64,000 bases of DNA from contig NZ_CP076448.1 of the NCBI RefSeq assembly GCF_019203965.1, forward strand, positions 2,061,001 through 2,125,000, given 5' to 3'. A model generated the notes under the pieces. The model did not search any database. It was given only the letters and a program-made list of their open reading frames with translations, and had not been told where the DNA came from. Positions 36,407-47,600 of the stretch are shown piece after piece. The stretch comes from Elioraea tepida (GTDB taxonomy: Bacteria > Pseudomonadota > Alphaproteobacteria > Acetobacterales > Acetobacteraceae). How positions within the stretch are numbered: the first letter of the stretch is position 1; every line of letters begins with the position of its first letter. Made by a program: the position numbers and the translations under genes.

Positions 36407-36829
36407 CTAGAAGCGGAAATCCACCGTCCGTCCGTCCTGGCCCGTGCACCGGCCCGAGCCGCCGCCGTCGAAGCCGCGTGCCGGGTTCAAGAGGCGAAAG
36501 GCGCAGGCGAGGGTGGTCGTGCCGTCGGTGATCTCGCCTGCGAGCTCGGTGTCGGTCACGAACGGCGTCGGCGCGGTGCCGCCGGCGGCGAGCGGCACGA
36601 GCACCGGACGCTCGGCGCGCGCGAGGCGACCGGTGAGAAGCTGCCCGTCGGCGCCGACGAGCTCCATCCGGTGGCCGGCGCCATCGGCTGTCATGCGGGC
36701 GGTGGCCACACGGGGGGCCTGGCCGGCGCGCAGACTGTCGGCTCCGTCGAGAAGCACTGGCCGGTTCGCCGGGCCGGCGCAGGCGGCAAGCAGGGCGAGG
36801 GTGAGGGCTGCAAGGATCGGTCGTGTCAT
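36407..36829 (-). CDS. Small lipoprotein of the giant-protein operon
   Basis: 140 residues. The N-terminal signal MTRPILAALTLALLAACAGP contains a lipobox (LAAC), so the mature protein is lipid-anchored at about Cys17. The mature part has alternating hydrophobic strands (RMELVGADGQLLTGRLARA, ELAGEITDGTTTLACAFRL) and ends in GRTVDFRF, a C-terminal Phe as in many periplasmic or outer-membrane proteins. It overlaps the TolC-like gene by 4 bp. No family is recognised; the context suggests an accessory factor for export or anchoring. Confidence 0.75.
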   Translation of the reverse strand: MTRPILAALTLALLAACAGPANRPVLLDGADSLRAGQAPRVATARMTADGAGHRMELVGADGQLLTGRLARAERPVLVPLAAGGTAPTPFVTDTELAGEITDGTTTLACAFRLLNPARGFDGGGSGRCTGQDGRTVDFRF

Positions 36830-38643
36830 GGTGTCCGTCCGTTCCGTGGAGCAGGTTGCGGCGAGCGGCCTTCTGCCGCGGAGCTGCGCTGCAGGACGTA
36901 GCTCGGCCCGCGGGCAGCGTCGTCGATCTTGCGCACGTCGAGGTTCTCGAGGCTCGTGAAGGTGCCCTGGACGCGGGCGAGCACGAGGAAGGCGAGGGTG
37001 AACCCGACCTGGGCGGCGGCCACGCGCTCCTCGGCTTCGGCGAGCCGCTCCTGCGCCTGCAAGAGAAGGTCGAGCGCGGTCGCGCCGGCAAGTCCGCTGC
37101 CGACCCCCTGTCGGAAGCGCTCGGTCTGGATGTTCACCTCCGTCTGTGCCGCGCGCATCGCGAGGGCCCGCGCCGCCACCTCCCGGAAGGCGACATTGTA
37201 CTCGTTCAGCGTCACCTCGCTTTCGGCGACGATGGTGGCGAGCGTCGCCCGGCCCTGGCTCTCCACCTGCCGCGTCTCGAGCCGGCGCCGTTCGAGCCGC
37301 GCGGCGAGGTCGTCAGACTGAAGCGGCACCTCAAGGCGCAGTCCGATGGTGCCGCCCGGACGCTGGAGATTGTTGTAGCGGTCGAACGCCTCGCCGAACT
37401 GGTAGCGGCCGAGCCCGCGGCCGCCCTGCGTTCCCTCGAGCACTATATCAAGCCGCGGCAGCGCCTCCACCTGCGCCTGGCCCTCGCGCAGCACAGCGGC
37501 GCGATGCTGCAGGTAGAGCTGGTGAACCTCAGGGCGGAGCGCGATCGCCCGCTCGAGCACGGTGGCAAGCCCGATCGGCTCGTAGCGGTCGAGCGGCGTA
37601 TCGGAGGGCATGAGTTCGGTGATGCCCTGCTGACCGAAGCGCGGATCGTTGACGAGGCCGCGTAGCCTCACCTCGGCGTTACGCACGCCCGCGCGTGCCC
37701 GTAGCACCTCCGCCTCCCGCGTGGCCAGCGCGGTACGGGCGCGGTTGAGCAGCAGCCCATCGGCATCGATCCCCCGACGTGCCTCAAGCTGGGCGACAAT
37801 CGGACGTACCTGCGCGACCAGGCGCTCCTTCACGAGCAGGGTCACGCGCGCGAGATGGAGCGTCCAGTAGGCGCGGGCGACCTCGAGCAGGTGGTTCTCC
37901 GCCTGGCGGCGGAACTCGCTCTGCGCCACCCGCGCATCGACCCGCGCCACCTCGTGGATCGAGCGCACATAAGCTGTGCCTGAGTCGCGCAACAGCGGCT
38001 GGACGATGGTGATGAAGCTTTGCGCGACCGTCTGCCGCTGCGGGACGAAGTCGACCGAGTTCGTCGAGAAGTTCAGGAAGCGCTGGCCCATCGTGACTTC
38101 GCCGCCGGTGATCAGGCGCTGGCGCAGGCCGAACTCGGTCGCCACTTCGTTGCGCAGAAGGCGCTCGGAGCCGAGCGTGTTGGCGAGGCTCCGGGTCGGG
38201 TCGTTCACCTGGCCGATGCGGCCTTCTGCGAAGCCGCGCGGCACGTAGCGGCCGGCCACCTCCGCCTCCTGCAGATCGCGGATGGCGGGGAGGTCGCCGA
38301 ACACGCGCAGCTGCGCCGAATAGAGGATGGCGCTGTCGTACATATAGGCGAGGCTGACCGGGATCGCCCGCCCGCCCGGCTCGATCGGGCGCACAACCGC
38401 CTGCTGCCACCAGGGGCGGAGGCTTCGCACCGCAGCCTGCTCGGCCGCGGTCGGCGTCGGAAGCGGCGGCGGGCGCACCCCGGCACGCTCGAGCTCCTCC
38501 CTGAGATCGTTTCGATATCGAGCGGTGATCTGGTCGACATTGGCGATCGCGTTGTCGAACCGGTCCGAGAACCAGCCCTGGGCGTGGGCCTGTGCGGGCA
38601 ACGCGGCGGCGAGCAGGATCGGCAACAGGCGAAGCATGGTCAT
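36826..38643 (-). CDS. TolC-family outer-membrane channel
   Basis: 605 residues from the ATG at 38643 (an ATG at 38637 and one at 38673 are alternatives). The signal peptide is TMLRLLPILLAAALPAQAHA. The chain has the long coiled-coil pattern of TolC proteins in two repeats, with RQAENHLLEVARAYWTLHLA in the first, EVHQLYLQHRAAVLREGQAQ and QERLAEAEERVAAAQVGFTL in the second. It is longer than E. coli TolC, mainly at the N-terminal periplasmic part. It begins 43 bp after the giant-protein gene and overlaps the lipoprotein gene. It should provide the outer-membrane exit of the export apparatus. Confidence 0.88.
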   Translation of the reverse strand: MTMLRLLPILLAAALPAQAHAQGWFSDRFDNAIANVDQITARYRNDLREELERAGVRPPPLPTPTAAEQAAVRSLRPWWQQAVVRPIEPGGRAIPVSLAYMYDSAILYSAQLRVFGDLPAIRDLQEAEVAGRYVPRGFAEGRIGQVNDPTRSLANTLGSERLLRNEVATEFGLRQRLITGGEVTMGQRFLNFSTNSVDFVPQRQTVAQSFITIVQPLLRDSGTAYVRSIHEVARVDARVAQSEFRRQAENHLLEVARAYWTLHLARVTLLVKERLVAQVRPIVAQLEARRGIDADGLLLNRARTALATREAEVLRARAGVRNAEVRLRGLVNDPRFGQQGITELMPSDTPLDRYEPIGLATVLERAIALRPEVHQLYLQHRAAVLREGQAQVEALPRLDIVLEGTQGGRGLGRYQFGEAFDRYNNLQRPGGTIGLRLEVPLQSDDLAARLERRRLETRQVESQGRATLATIVAESEVTLNEYNVAFREVAARALAMRAAQTEVNIQTERFRQGVGSGLAGATALDLLLQAQERLAEAEERVAAAQVGFTLAFLVLARVQGTFTSLENLDVRKIDDAARGPSYVLQRSSAAEGRSPQPAPRNGRTP

Positions 38644-38686
38644 TGTGCGCGCGGGGCTCCGACTCAAGTGCATGCGCGAGTATGCA

Positions 38687-41600
38687 TCAGTTGAGGCGGC
38701 CGCTGGGCACCGTGGAGTTGGCGAGGAACTCCATCGCGAACTTGTTCAGAGCGAGGCCGAAGGGGCGGCTCACGCCCGGCATCGCGGTCGCAAGCGCCGC
38801 GATGCCACCCGGGCTCGCCTCGCCGAGCGCATCGACTGGGCCGGTCGCGAATGTGGAGGAGCCGCCGGTGCCCGCGAAGTAGAGGCGGGTGTTGTCGGCC
38901 CCGTCTGCTTCGGCGTCGAGCCGGGTCGCAAGCCCCTGCTGGGGGGTGAGCGACAGGGCGGCGGCGGCGGCGGTGGTGGACGGGGGCGGCGGCTCCCGCG
39001 TAACCGAGGGCAGATCGGCATTGACGTTCCGGATCGGCCCGCCCGCCACCGGCATCGAGGCGCGCAGCGTCTCAGTGTTCTCCTTCGGCGCCGGTGCGGT
39101 CTCGAGGCCCGGCATCGCGACGAGCCAGTTGCCGCCGAGATCGGCATGACGCGTCTCCTGCGCGACGATCGCTCCGGTGGCGTCACGCACCACGAAGCTG
39201 ATCGCCGCTCCAGGCGTTGCCGTTCCGGAATAGACAGGCGGCGGAGCGGAGCGGGGAGGCGGCGTCGCCTCCGACAGGAACCGCTCAAGCGCATCGAGCC
39301 CGCCGAACAGGGGACCGCCGAGAAAAAAGCTGTTGAGGACCACCGCGGCCGTGTCGCTGCCGGCGAAGGGGCGGACGAAACCTGCCGGGCCGCCCGGAGC
39401 CGAGGCGGCGTCGAACCCGCCCGTGTTCTGCACCACGCCTTGCGGCGGTGACGCCACCGGGATCGCCTGGAACGTCACGACCATGCTCTGGCCGAGCGGC
39501 AGAACGGGCGCGGTGACGCGCACCGCCGTGTCGCCCGCTCCGTTGCCGCTCTCGATCGTGCCGAAGCTCGTCGTGACGCTGCCCGAAACCAGCGCGAGGG
39601 AGGTGCCGGCGAGCGTGTCGCCGAGCGCAACACCGTAAGCCGGCGCTGTCGAGCCGGGGCCATGCGCAAGCACGAGCGTGTAGGTGACCGGCTCGCCGAG
39701 GAGAGCGAAGGGGCGGTCGGCCGACTTTTCGATCGTGAGCAGGGGGGCGACCACCTCAGCACCGGCAGAGGCGCCCGCGACAAGGGTCCCGCCGGGGTTG
39801 CCCGGGGCGGTCGGCGCCGTCACGGTCAGCGCGGCGTCGTTCGCAAGCAGCGTGCCTGACTGGTTCGATGGCACATCCGCCACCCGCGCCGTGATCTCGA
39901 TCGTGATCGTGTCGTCGCTCGGATCGTTGTTGCCGGCAGCGACGATCGTGCCGAGATCGAAACTCACGCTCTGGCCCGCGATCACCCCAGGTGTTCCGAC
40001 GAGCCCCGGTGGCAGCCCGGCGCCGACGGCGGTGATCACGGCCGTCTCGGGAACGAGGCCGAGGGGAAGCGTATCCGTGATGACGACGCGCTGCGTTCCC
40101 TCGCCGAGGGTCGCGACGATCCGATAGGTCGCGACCTCGCCGATCGCGAGGTCGGGCCGGTCCGGGTCGAAGAGATCGGAGCCCGTCTCGGGAAGCGAGG
40201 TGGCGACGATCGTCTTCTCGAGCGCGATCGGGAAGGCGCCGACCAAGGTCGCGCTCGCACTGTCGCCGCCGGGGCGGCCGATCGGCCCGGGAGACGATGC
40301 GTAGCTGACGGTCGCGTTGTTGGTGACGATCTGTCCGGGCTCGATCGACTCGCCGAACCGCGCCTGGAATGTCACGATCACGGCAGGATCGGTCGGCAGG
40401 AGCACGGGGATGTCGATTCGGATCGTGTCGCCGATCACCGTCGCCGTGCCGAGGGTGGTCGCGAGGCTTCCGGGCTCGACCACGAGCGGGAAGGGGAGCG
40501 TGTCGGTCACGACGATGTCGAAGGCAGGGCCACTTCCCGAAGGCGTGATCGTGACCGTGAAGGTGAAGAGATCGCCCGCATCGCCCGCAGGCCGGTCGAC
40601 CGTCTTGCCGATCGCGAGCGCGGGCTCGACGACCAGCACGGCGACGCGATCCTCCTCCCGCCCCGTCTCGCCGCGGATCGCGTAATCGAGGCGCGCGTCG
40701 TTGGCGAGGATCGCGCCATCCCTCACCGCGGGGATGTCCGCCACCTCGGCGACGATCCGCACCGTCACCTGGTCCTCGGCGCCGATGGCGGGGCCGGAGG
40801 CGTTCACCACGGTGCCGAACTCGAAGCGCACCGCCTGACCGGCGATCGTGCCCGAGTCGCCCGGCGCGAGCGCACCCCCCGTGATCCCGGAGCCGACCGA
40901 GACGACCGTCGCCGCGAGCGGCACGAGCCCGGGCGGAAGGAGATCGGAGATCACGAGATCGCCGACCGTCCCCTGCGGCAAGGTGGCGACGAGCTCGTAG
41001 GTGATCCGTTCCCCGACCGTGACGGAATCAGCTGCCGTCTCGGCGATCGAGGTCGAGACGATCGTCTTGGCGAAGCCGGGCGCGAGCGGCACGGCGGCGG
41101 TGTCGGTGACCGACCCCGGCTGGCCGCCGGGCCCTGGGCTCGTGTCGAACGCGGCCGTCGCGGTGTTCAGCACGGTGGCGCCCGTGGGCGCTGTGGCCGC
41201 CACCCGGGCCGCGAAGGTGACCGTCACGACCTCCCCGACCGCGAGCTCATCGACCGAGACCGCGACGCTTGTGTCACCCGGATCATTTCCCGTAACCACC
41301 GTTCCGGCCGATGTGGTGACCGTCCCGGGCACGAGCGAGAGCGCCTCATCCGCAAGCGTGTCGGCGATCACGAGGTCGTAGGCCGGAGCGGTCGAGCCGG
41401 GGGCGTGCCGAAGCGTCAGCGTGTAGGTGATCGTCTCGCCGGGCCGCGCAAAGCCGCCCGGATCGCTCTTCTCGAGCACGAGCGCGGGCGCGACCACATC
41501 GGCCACGACCCGCGCGGTGTCGATCTCCGTTCCGCCAGGGCGGCCGGGATCGGTCGGCGAGGAAACGGTCGCCGTGCCCGCATTGGCGAGCACGGTTCCC

Positions 41601-44600
41601 GGCAGGGTCGAGGGGGTGTCGGCGACGCGCGCGACGATCTCAACCGCCACCGTTCCGTCGCCCGGGTCGTTGTTGCCGCTGTTGACCACAACGCCGAAAT
41701 CGAAGCGCACCTCCTGGCCAGAGACCGTCGGCACGACGCCCGCAAGAGCGGGCGGCAGGCCGGAGCCGACCGAGACAACGCGCCCCTCCTCGAACACGAG
41801 GCCCTCGGGGAGCGTGTCGGTGATCACGAGGCGCTGCGTGCCTTCCGAAAGGGTCGCGGTCAGACGGTAGGTCACCGTGCCGCCGATCGCGAGGTCAGGA
41901 TTTTCGGGGTCGAACGCGCCGCTGCCGAGCTCGGGGCTCGTCGCAACGATCGCCTTCGTCAGCGTCACCGGCATCAGCACCGTGACGGTCGCGGTCGTTG
42001 CGCCCGCGACGCTGCGAACGTCCTCGCCCGCGAGCGCCGGCGGCGCGCTAAGCGCAGCGAATCGCGCATCGTTGACGAGCGCCTCACCCGGCTCGACCGT
42101 GTCGTCGAGCCGCGCGCGATAGGTGACGACGACCCGGGTGTCGTCGGTGGGCGTCAGCGACGTGTCGGTGGGAAGCAACGGGTCGTCGCCGAGCGCGATC
42201 CGGATCGTCGTGTCGCCAGGTGTGTTGCCGGTCATGACCGTGCCGCGATCGGCCGTCACGCTTCCGGCAGCGAGCGTCATCCCGGCCGGCAGAAGGTCTG
42301 AGAGCACGAGGTCGTAGGCCGGGGCCGTCGATCCCAAAACGTTCACCACCGTGAGCCGGTACTCGATCTCGTCCCCGGCATCGCCCGTCGGCACCGAGGG
42401 CTCCTTGAAAATCCGGAGGGTCGGCTCGACCACGTCGACGACGGCCCGGTCGGTCCGCACGATCCGAACCGACGGATCGGATGGCGCGCCGACCTGCACC
42501 TCGCCGTCGTTGCGCAGCGCGCGCCCGGCGACATTGTCGGGGATGTCGGTGACGCGCGCGCGGATGACCACCGCCACCTGGTCACGCGAATCGGTGACGT
42601 TGTCGCCCGGGTTCACCACGGTGCCGAAGTCGAAGGTGACGGTGTTGTCAGCGACCGTGCCGGCATCGCCGACCGAGAGAGCGCTTCCCGAGATGTTGGC
42701 CCCGATCGCGTCGACTCGCGCCTCGAGCACGCGGAGATTGGCAAGCGCGGGCGAGCCTGCGCCGGGGAGAAGGTCGCGCAGGACGAGCGTCTGCGTGCCT
42801 TCGGCGAGGGTGGCGACGATCCGGTAGGTGATGGTCTCACCGATCGCGACATCCGGCGCGAGCGGATCGAAGAACGCGAAGCCCGTCTCGGCGAGGGAGG
42901 TAACGACGACCGCCTTCGAAATCGAGGGCTCCATCGCCACGACGATCCGCGCCGTGTCGGAGGCGGCGTAGTCGCGCTGGAATGAGGGGGCGGACCGGTA
43001 GGCGACGTCGACTCGGTTGTCGATCGCCTGCTGCGGCGCGACACTGTCGCGCAGAACGGCATCGAAGCGTATGGTGACGGGGCTCGCGCCGGGCAGAAGC
43101 GTCGGCAGGTCGACCACGACGGTCGCGTCGCCGGCTCCATTGCCGGTCACAATCGTTCCGGCCGTGGTCGTCACCGTGCCCGGCACGAGCGCCATGTCGG
43201 GCGGAAGGAGATCGGTCAGTCGCACGCCGTAGGCCGGGCCGGTCATCCCCGGCGCTGGCGCGACGACGACGGTGTAGGTGGTGCGGTCGCCCGCATCGCC
43301 GCTCGTTCGGCTCGAGGACTTGTCGATCACGAGCTCAGGCTCGACCACGTCGAGCGCAGCCGTAGCCGGTGCCTGCGGCACCATGTCAAGGAAGCTCTGC
43401 GCGGTGTTGACGAGCACGCGGCCCGAGACGTTGGCGGGGTCGTTCACCACGCGCCCCGTGACGAGCACGACGATCTGGTCGTTCTCGTCGACCACGTTGT
43501 CGGACGCGTTGGTCACCGTTCCGAAGGCGATCGAAAGCCGGTCCGGCCTGCCGTCCCCGTTGCTGTCGACCACCGTCGCGGTCTCGGTGCCAGGGACGAA
43601 GCTGAGATTGGTCGTCGCCCGCAGCGGCAGGATCTCGTAGCTTAGATACTCCATCACGCCGGGGCCGGCGGGCATCTGGTCGACGAGGCTAAGCAGGATG
43701 TTGGTCGCCTCCGGCAGGGTGAGGACGAGCCGGAACACCACCGTCTCGCCGATCGCGACGTCCGGCCTGCCCGGCGCGAACTGGCTCGTTCCCGTCTCGG
43801 GAAGCGAGGTCGCGAACACCTCCTTCTCAAGCGCGGGCACGCCGATTCGCACCCTCTCGGCATCCGCCCCTCTGACCACCACCTCGCCTGCGCGGAGGCC
43901 GGGATACGTGTCGCCCTGGAAACTTGCGACGTTGTCCACTCGCGACCCGGCGATGACCGACTCGTCGATCCGCGCCTGGTAGGTCACGGTCAGCGTCTCG
44001 CCAGCGACCAGCCGATCGATGCCAATCCGGATCGTCGCGTCACCCGAGCCATTGCCCTCAAGAATCGTCGCCGGCACGCCTGAGACCGCCACCGTTCCCG
44101 GCACAAGGATCAGATCCGGGTCCTCTAACAGGTCGGACAGGACGAGGTCATAGGCCGGACCGGCGAAGGCGACGTTCAGGTTCCGCAAGCGAACCGTGTA
44201 GGTGACGATGTCGCCACCGTCTGCCTCGAGACGGTCCGCCACCTTCTCGATCGAAAGACGCGGAACCACCGTCTCGACCCTCGCCTGCGCGCTGATGGTC
44301 CGATCGGTGCCCTCGGAGCGATAGACGAGCTCGCCGCGATTGGTCAGCACCGCACCCGCCGGCGCGCCAAGGTCGCCGCGAAGCCGCGCCGTGACCTCAA
44401 ACACGATCGTGTCGTTTGCGTTCGACACGCCGTCGGGGCGGTTGAACACGTCCCCGAGCGTGAAGGTGACGGTGTCGTTGAACGGATCGGCGTTTCGGTT
44501 GCTCAACGCACCGGCGGCTCCAACCACCGCCCCGGGAGCGGTGAGGTTGGCGCCGACCGAGACGATCGAGGCCGAGCGCACCTCGAGGGGGGGGAGCGTA

Positions 44601-47600
44601 TTCGGCAGAAGGTCAACCAGCCGCGCGTTCAGGGTCGTGCCCTCTGCGAACCGAGCGGTGAGCCGGAAGGTCACCTCCTCGCCATAGGCGAGATCCTGAA
44701 GCGACGGGTTGCCCTGGCTCGTTCCGGTGTCGGCGAGGCTCGTGGAGAACACGGTCTTGGAGAGCGTCGGTCCCGCGATCCGAACAGTCGCGGTGCTCTG
44801 GTCCTCGTGGACGCGCTGGCCCGGAACGTTCCCCGGGGCGCTGTCACCTTGCGCGATCGCGGTGTTGAGCACCGTGCTGCCGCTTTCGACCGTGTCGCTG
44901 ATCCTTCCCCGGTAGGTCACGGAGAGCGTCTCGCCCGGCTTCAGGTCGGGGAGGAAGACGCGAATGCTCTGATCGGTCTGGCCGTTGCCGAGCAGGATCG
45001 AGGCGCGCGCGGCAGCCGTGCCGCCGAGCGTGACCGAGCCTCCGACGAGGCTGAGATCGGGGTCGTCGAAGAGGTCGCGGATGGTGAGGTCGAACACCGG
45101 CGCCGCTGCGGGACCGACCGGATTGGTGACGAGGAGCGTGTAGGTGATGAGGTCGCCGCCGTCGGCAGTGGTCCGGTTCGCCGTCTTGGTGAGCTCGAGG
45201 CTTGGCTCGGCGATCGTCACGCTCTCCGTGTCGGCGATGCTGCGCGTCACCCCTGCCGCGTCAGTGAAGGTGGCTGAGGCGGTGTTGACCAGAACGTCAC
45301 CGCGGCTGTTCTGCGGCACATCAAGCACGGCGGCGCGCACCTCGAACACGATCCGGTCGCGCGCATCGACCACGTTGTCGGCGAGGTTGATCGTATCGCC
45401 GAGCGGGAGGGTGATCGGCCCGGTCTGCGGCACGCCGACCGGCGGGGCGGAGCCGGTGAAGGAGATGGTCGAGCCGAGGGAGACCAGCGTCCAGTCGCGC
45501 AAGGTGAGCACGCCGGGTGTGGTCGGCAGGATGTCGGCGAGCACGAGGTCGCGGGTGAGCCCCTCGCGCAGCGACAGCGTGACGCGGAAGAGAGCCTCCT
45601 CGCCGATCAGAACGAAGGGGTCGGCGCTTTCGGGAAGCGAGGTCGAGACCAGAACCTTCTCGATGATCGGGTCGCCGGTGACAACAGTCGCGTGGTCGAA
45701 ACGGTCAGCAGGCAACAGGTTCACCGCGAAGTCATCGCCGCCTTCGACAGCGGCGTAGCGTGCGATCTCGGCGGTGTTGGTGAGCACGAGCCCGGTCGCC
45801 TGAGCGGCATCGGCCACGCGCAGGTCGTAGGTGATGAGCGCGAGGTTGCGGCCGGTCGGTGCCGTCGGCGGGGAACCGGGTTCGCCCTCGGTAGTGAAGC
45901 GTGCGAGTGCGCCGCCCGGGTCGGTCGGGTCGAGATCGGTGGGGTCGAGGAGTTCGATGCCGCCACCCGGATCGAACAGCCCGCCGCCGCGCAGAACGAA
46001 CGGGATCGCGACACCGTCGCCGCGCGTGACGGTGAGGTTCAGCCCGCCCGGAGGGATCTCGAAGCCCGCAGACAGCGTGTCGCGGATCAGGATGTCGTGC
46101 GCGCCGCGGATGCCGCGGCCGGTGTTCTCGACCACAATCGCGAAGCGCACGAGATCGCCCGCATCGACACCTGCGAGGTCGCTGTCGATCGGGACCTCCG
46201 CGAGCATCGCCGAGGTGATCGTTCCGGAGAAGGGTGCACCCGCGCTGCCCGGCGGGGCGAAGGGCACGGGACCTGTGGCCGCCGGGTCGAAGGAGAGAGG
46301 GAAGACGCTCTGCCCCGTCGCGACGCCGATCACCCCCTTTGTGACGTTCAGCGCCGGCTGCGTGAGCACGAGCTGGGCGATGGCGTTGCCCGTCGCCACT
46401 GCACCGGCCGTGTTGGCCTCGCGCGAGGTGACGAGATTGGTCAGGAACAAGTTGTCACCGAAGGGGCGGCCCTCGACCGGCAGGCGGAACAGGATGTCGA
46501 CCTTCAGCGTCTGCGGCACCTCCATGTGGAAACTGCCGAAGTCGAAGGTGACGCTGTTCGACGCGGGATCGAGCACGAGCGTCGGCGCGCCGGCGTAGCC
46601 GACGGGGTTTGCGAGGTCGAAGGTCTCATCCGGGTGCCACCAGGCGGTTCCCGGGGGCGGCAGGGTGGCGGGATTGGTTCCGTCGTCGCGGAGGTCGAGG
46701 AAGGTGAGGGGGCCGAAATCGCCCACGACGCGAAAGATCGGCAGCGGCAGGAAGTCGGTGAGGGTGAAGTCGTTCGCCGAGCCGGTCGGCAGGGTGTATT
46801 GGAGCCGGAACGTGATCGTGTCGGTGTTCGTGACAGGTGGGGTGGGTGATGCCGGGCGCTCGCCGTTGACGAGGTAGATGCTCTTCGCAAGGCCGAAGCC
46901 GCGCGCAAGCGCGGTCCCGGCTGCGCCGGCGTCGGTCACCGTGCCGCCGCTTCCCGGGATCGTCCCGGCGATCTCGGCGGTGTTGCCGAGCCTGTCTCCC
47001 TGGAGCAGCGGGCGGCCATCGGCGTAGTAGCGCGCGACCGTGCTGTCGAAGGTCACCGCAAGCGTGGTCGGCCCTGCGGGCGCGCCGACGCGGCCGCCCG
47101 AGAGCTCGGGGTCGAGGCCGCGGAAAGCGAGCTCGTCTGCGATTCGAAACGACACCGAGGTCGTTCCATCCGCATTCCCGATGATCGTGACGTTCGAGGG
47201 GTCGAAGGCGCCGGAATGGATCACCACGCCGCCTTCGCGCACGACCAGCGACGGGCTTGTCGGGTCGACGCTCTGGCCGTCCGACAGCGTGTCGGAGAGC
47301 ACGAGGTCGGCGAAGGAGAAGTAGTCGCTGACCTGGGCCGAAAGCGTCCAGCGCAGCGTGTCGAACGGCTCGGGCGCCCCGCCGCCCACCACCGACACGC
47401 TTTTCTGCACCGCAAGCGCGCGGGCGATGAACACGTTTTCCGGGCCGGGCGGATCGACCGTGACGGTGGCGATGGGGTCGCGCGGATCGAGCGGCGTCCA
47501 GGTCGCGGTTGCGGAAAGCTCGTTCGCGAGCGGCCGCGGCGCGCCTGTGGCCGGGTCGAGCACGGGTGTGCCCGGAGCGCCTGGTTCGAGGAACTCGCCG

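Noticed and set aside
40180-43815. LPETG motifs (sortase-like) in the giant protein
   Set aside because: They occur inside repeat units (TSLPETG), not before a C-terminal hydrophobic anchor, and other units have variants. No sortase gene is seen and the host is Gram-negative.
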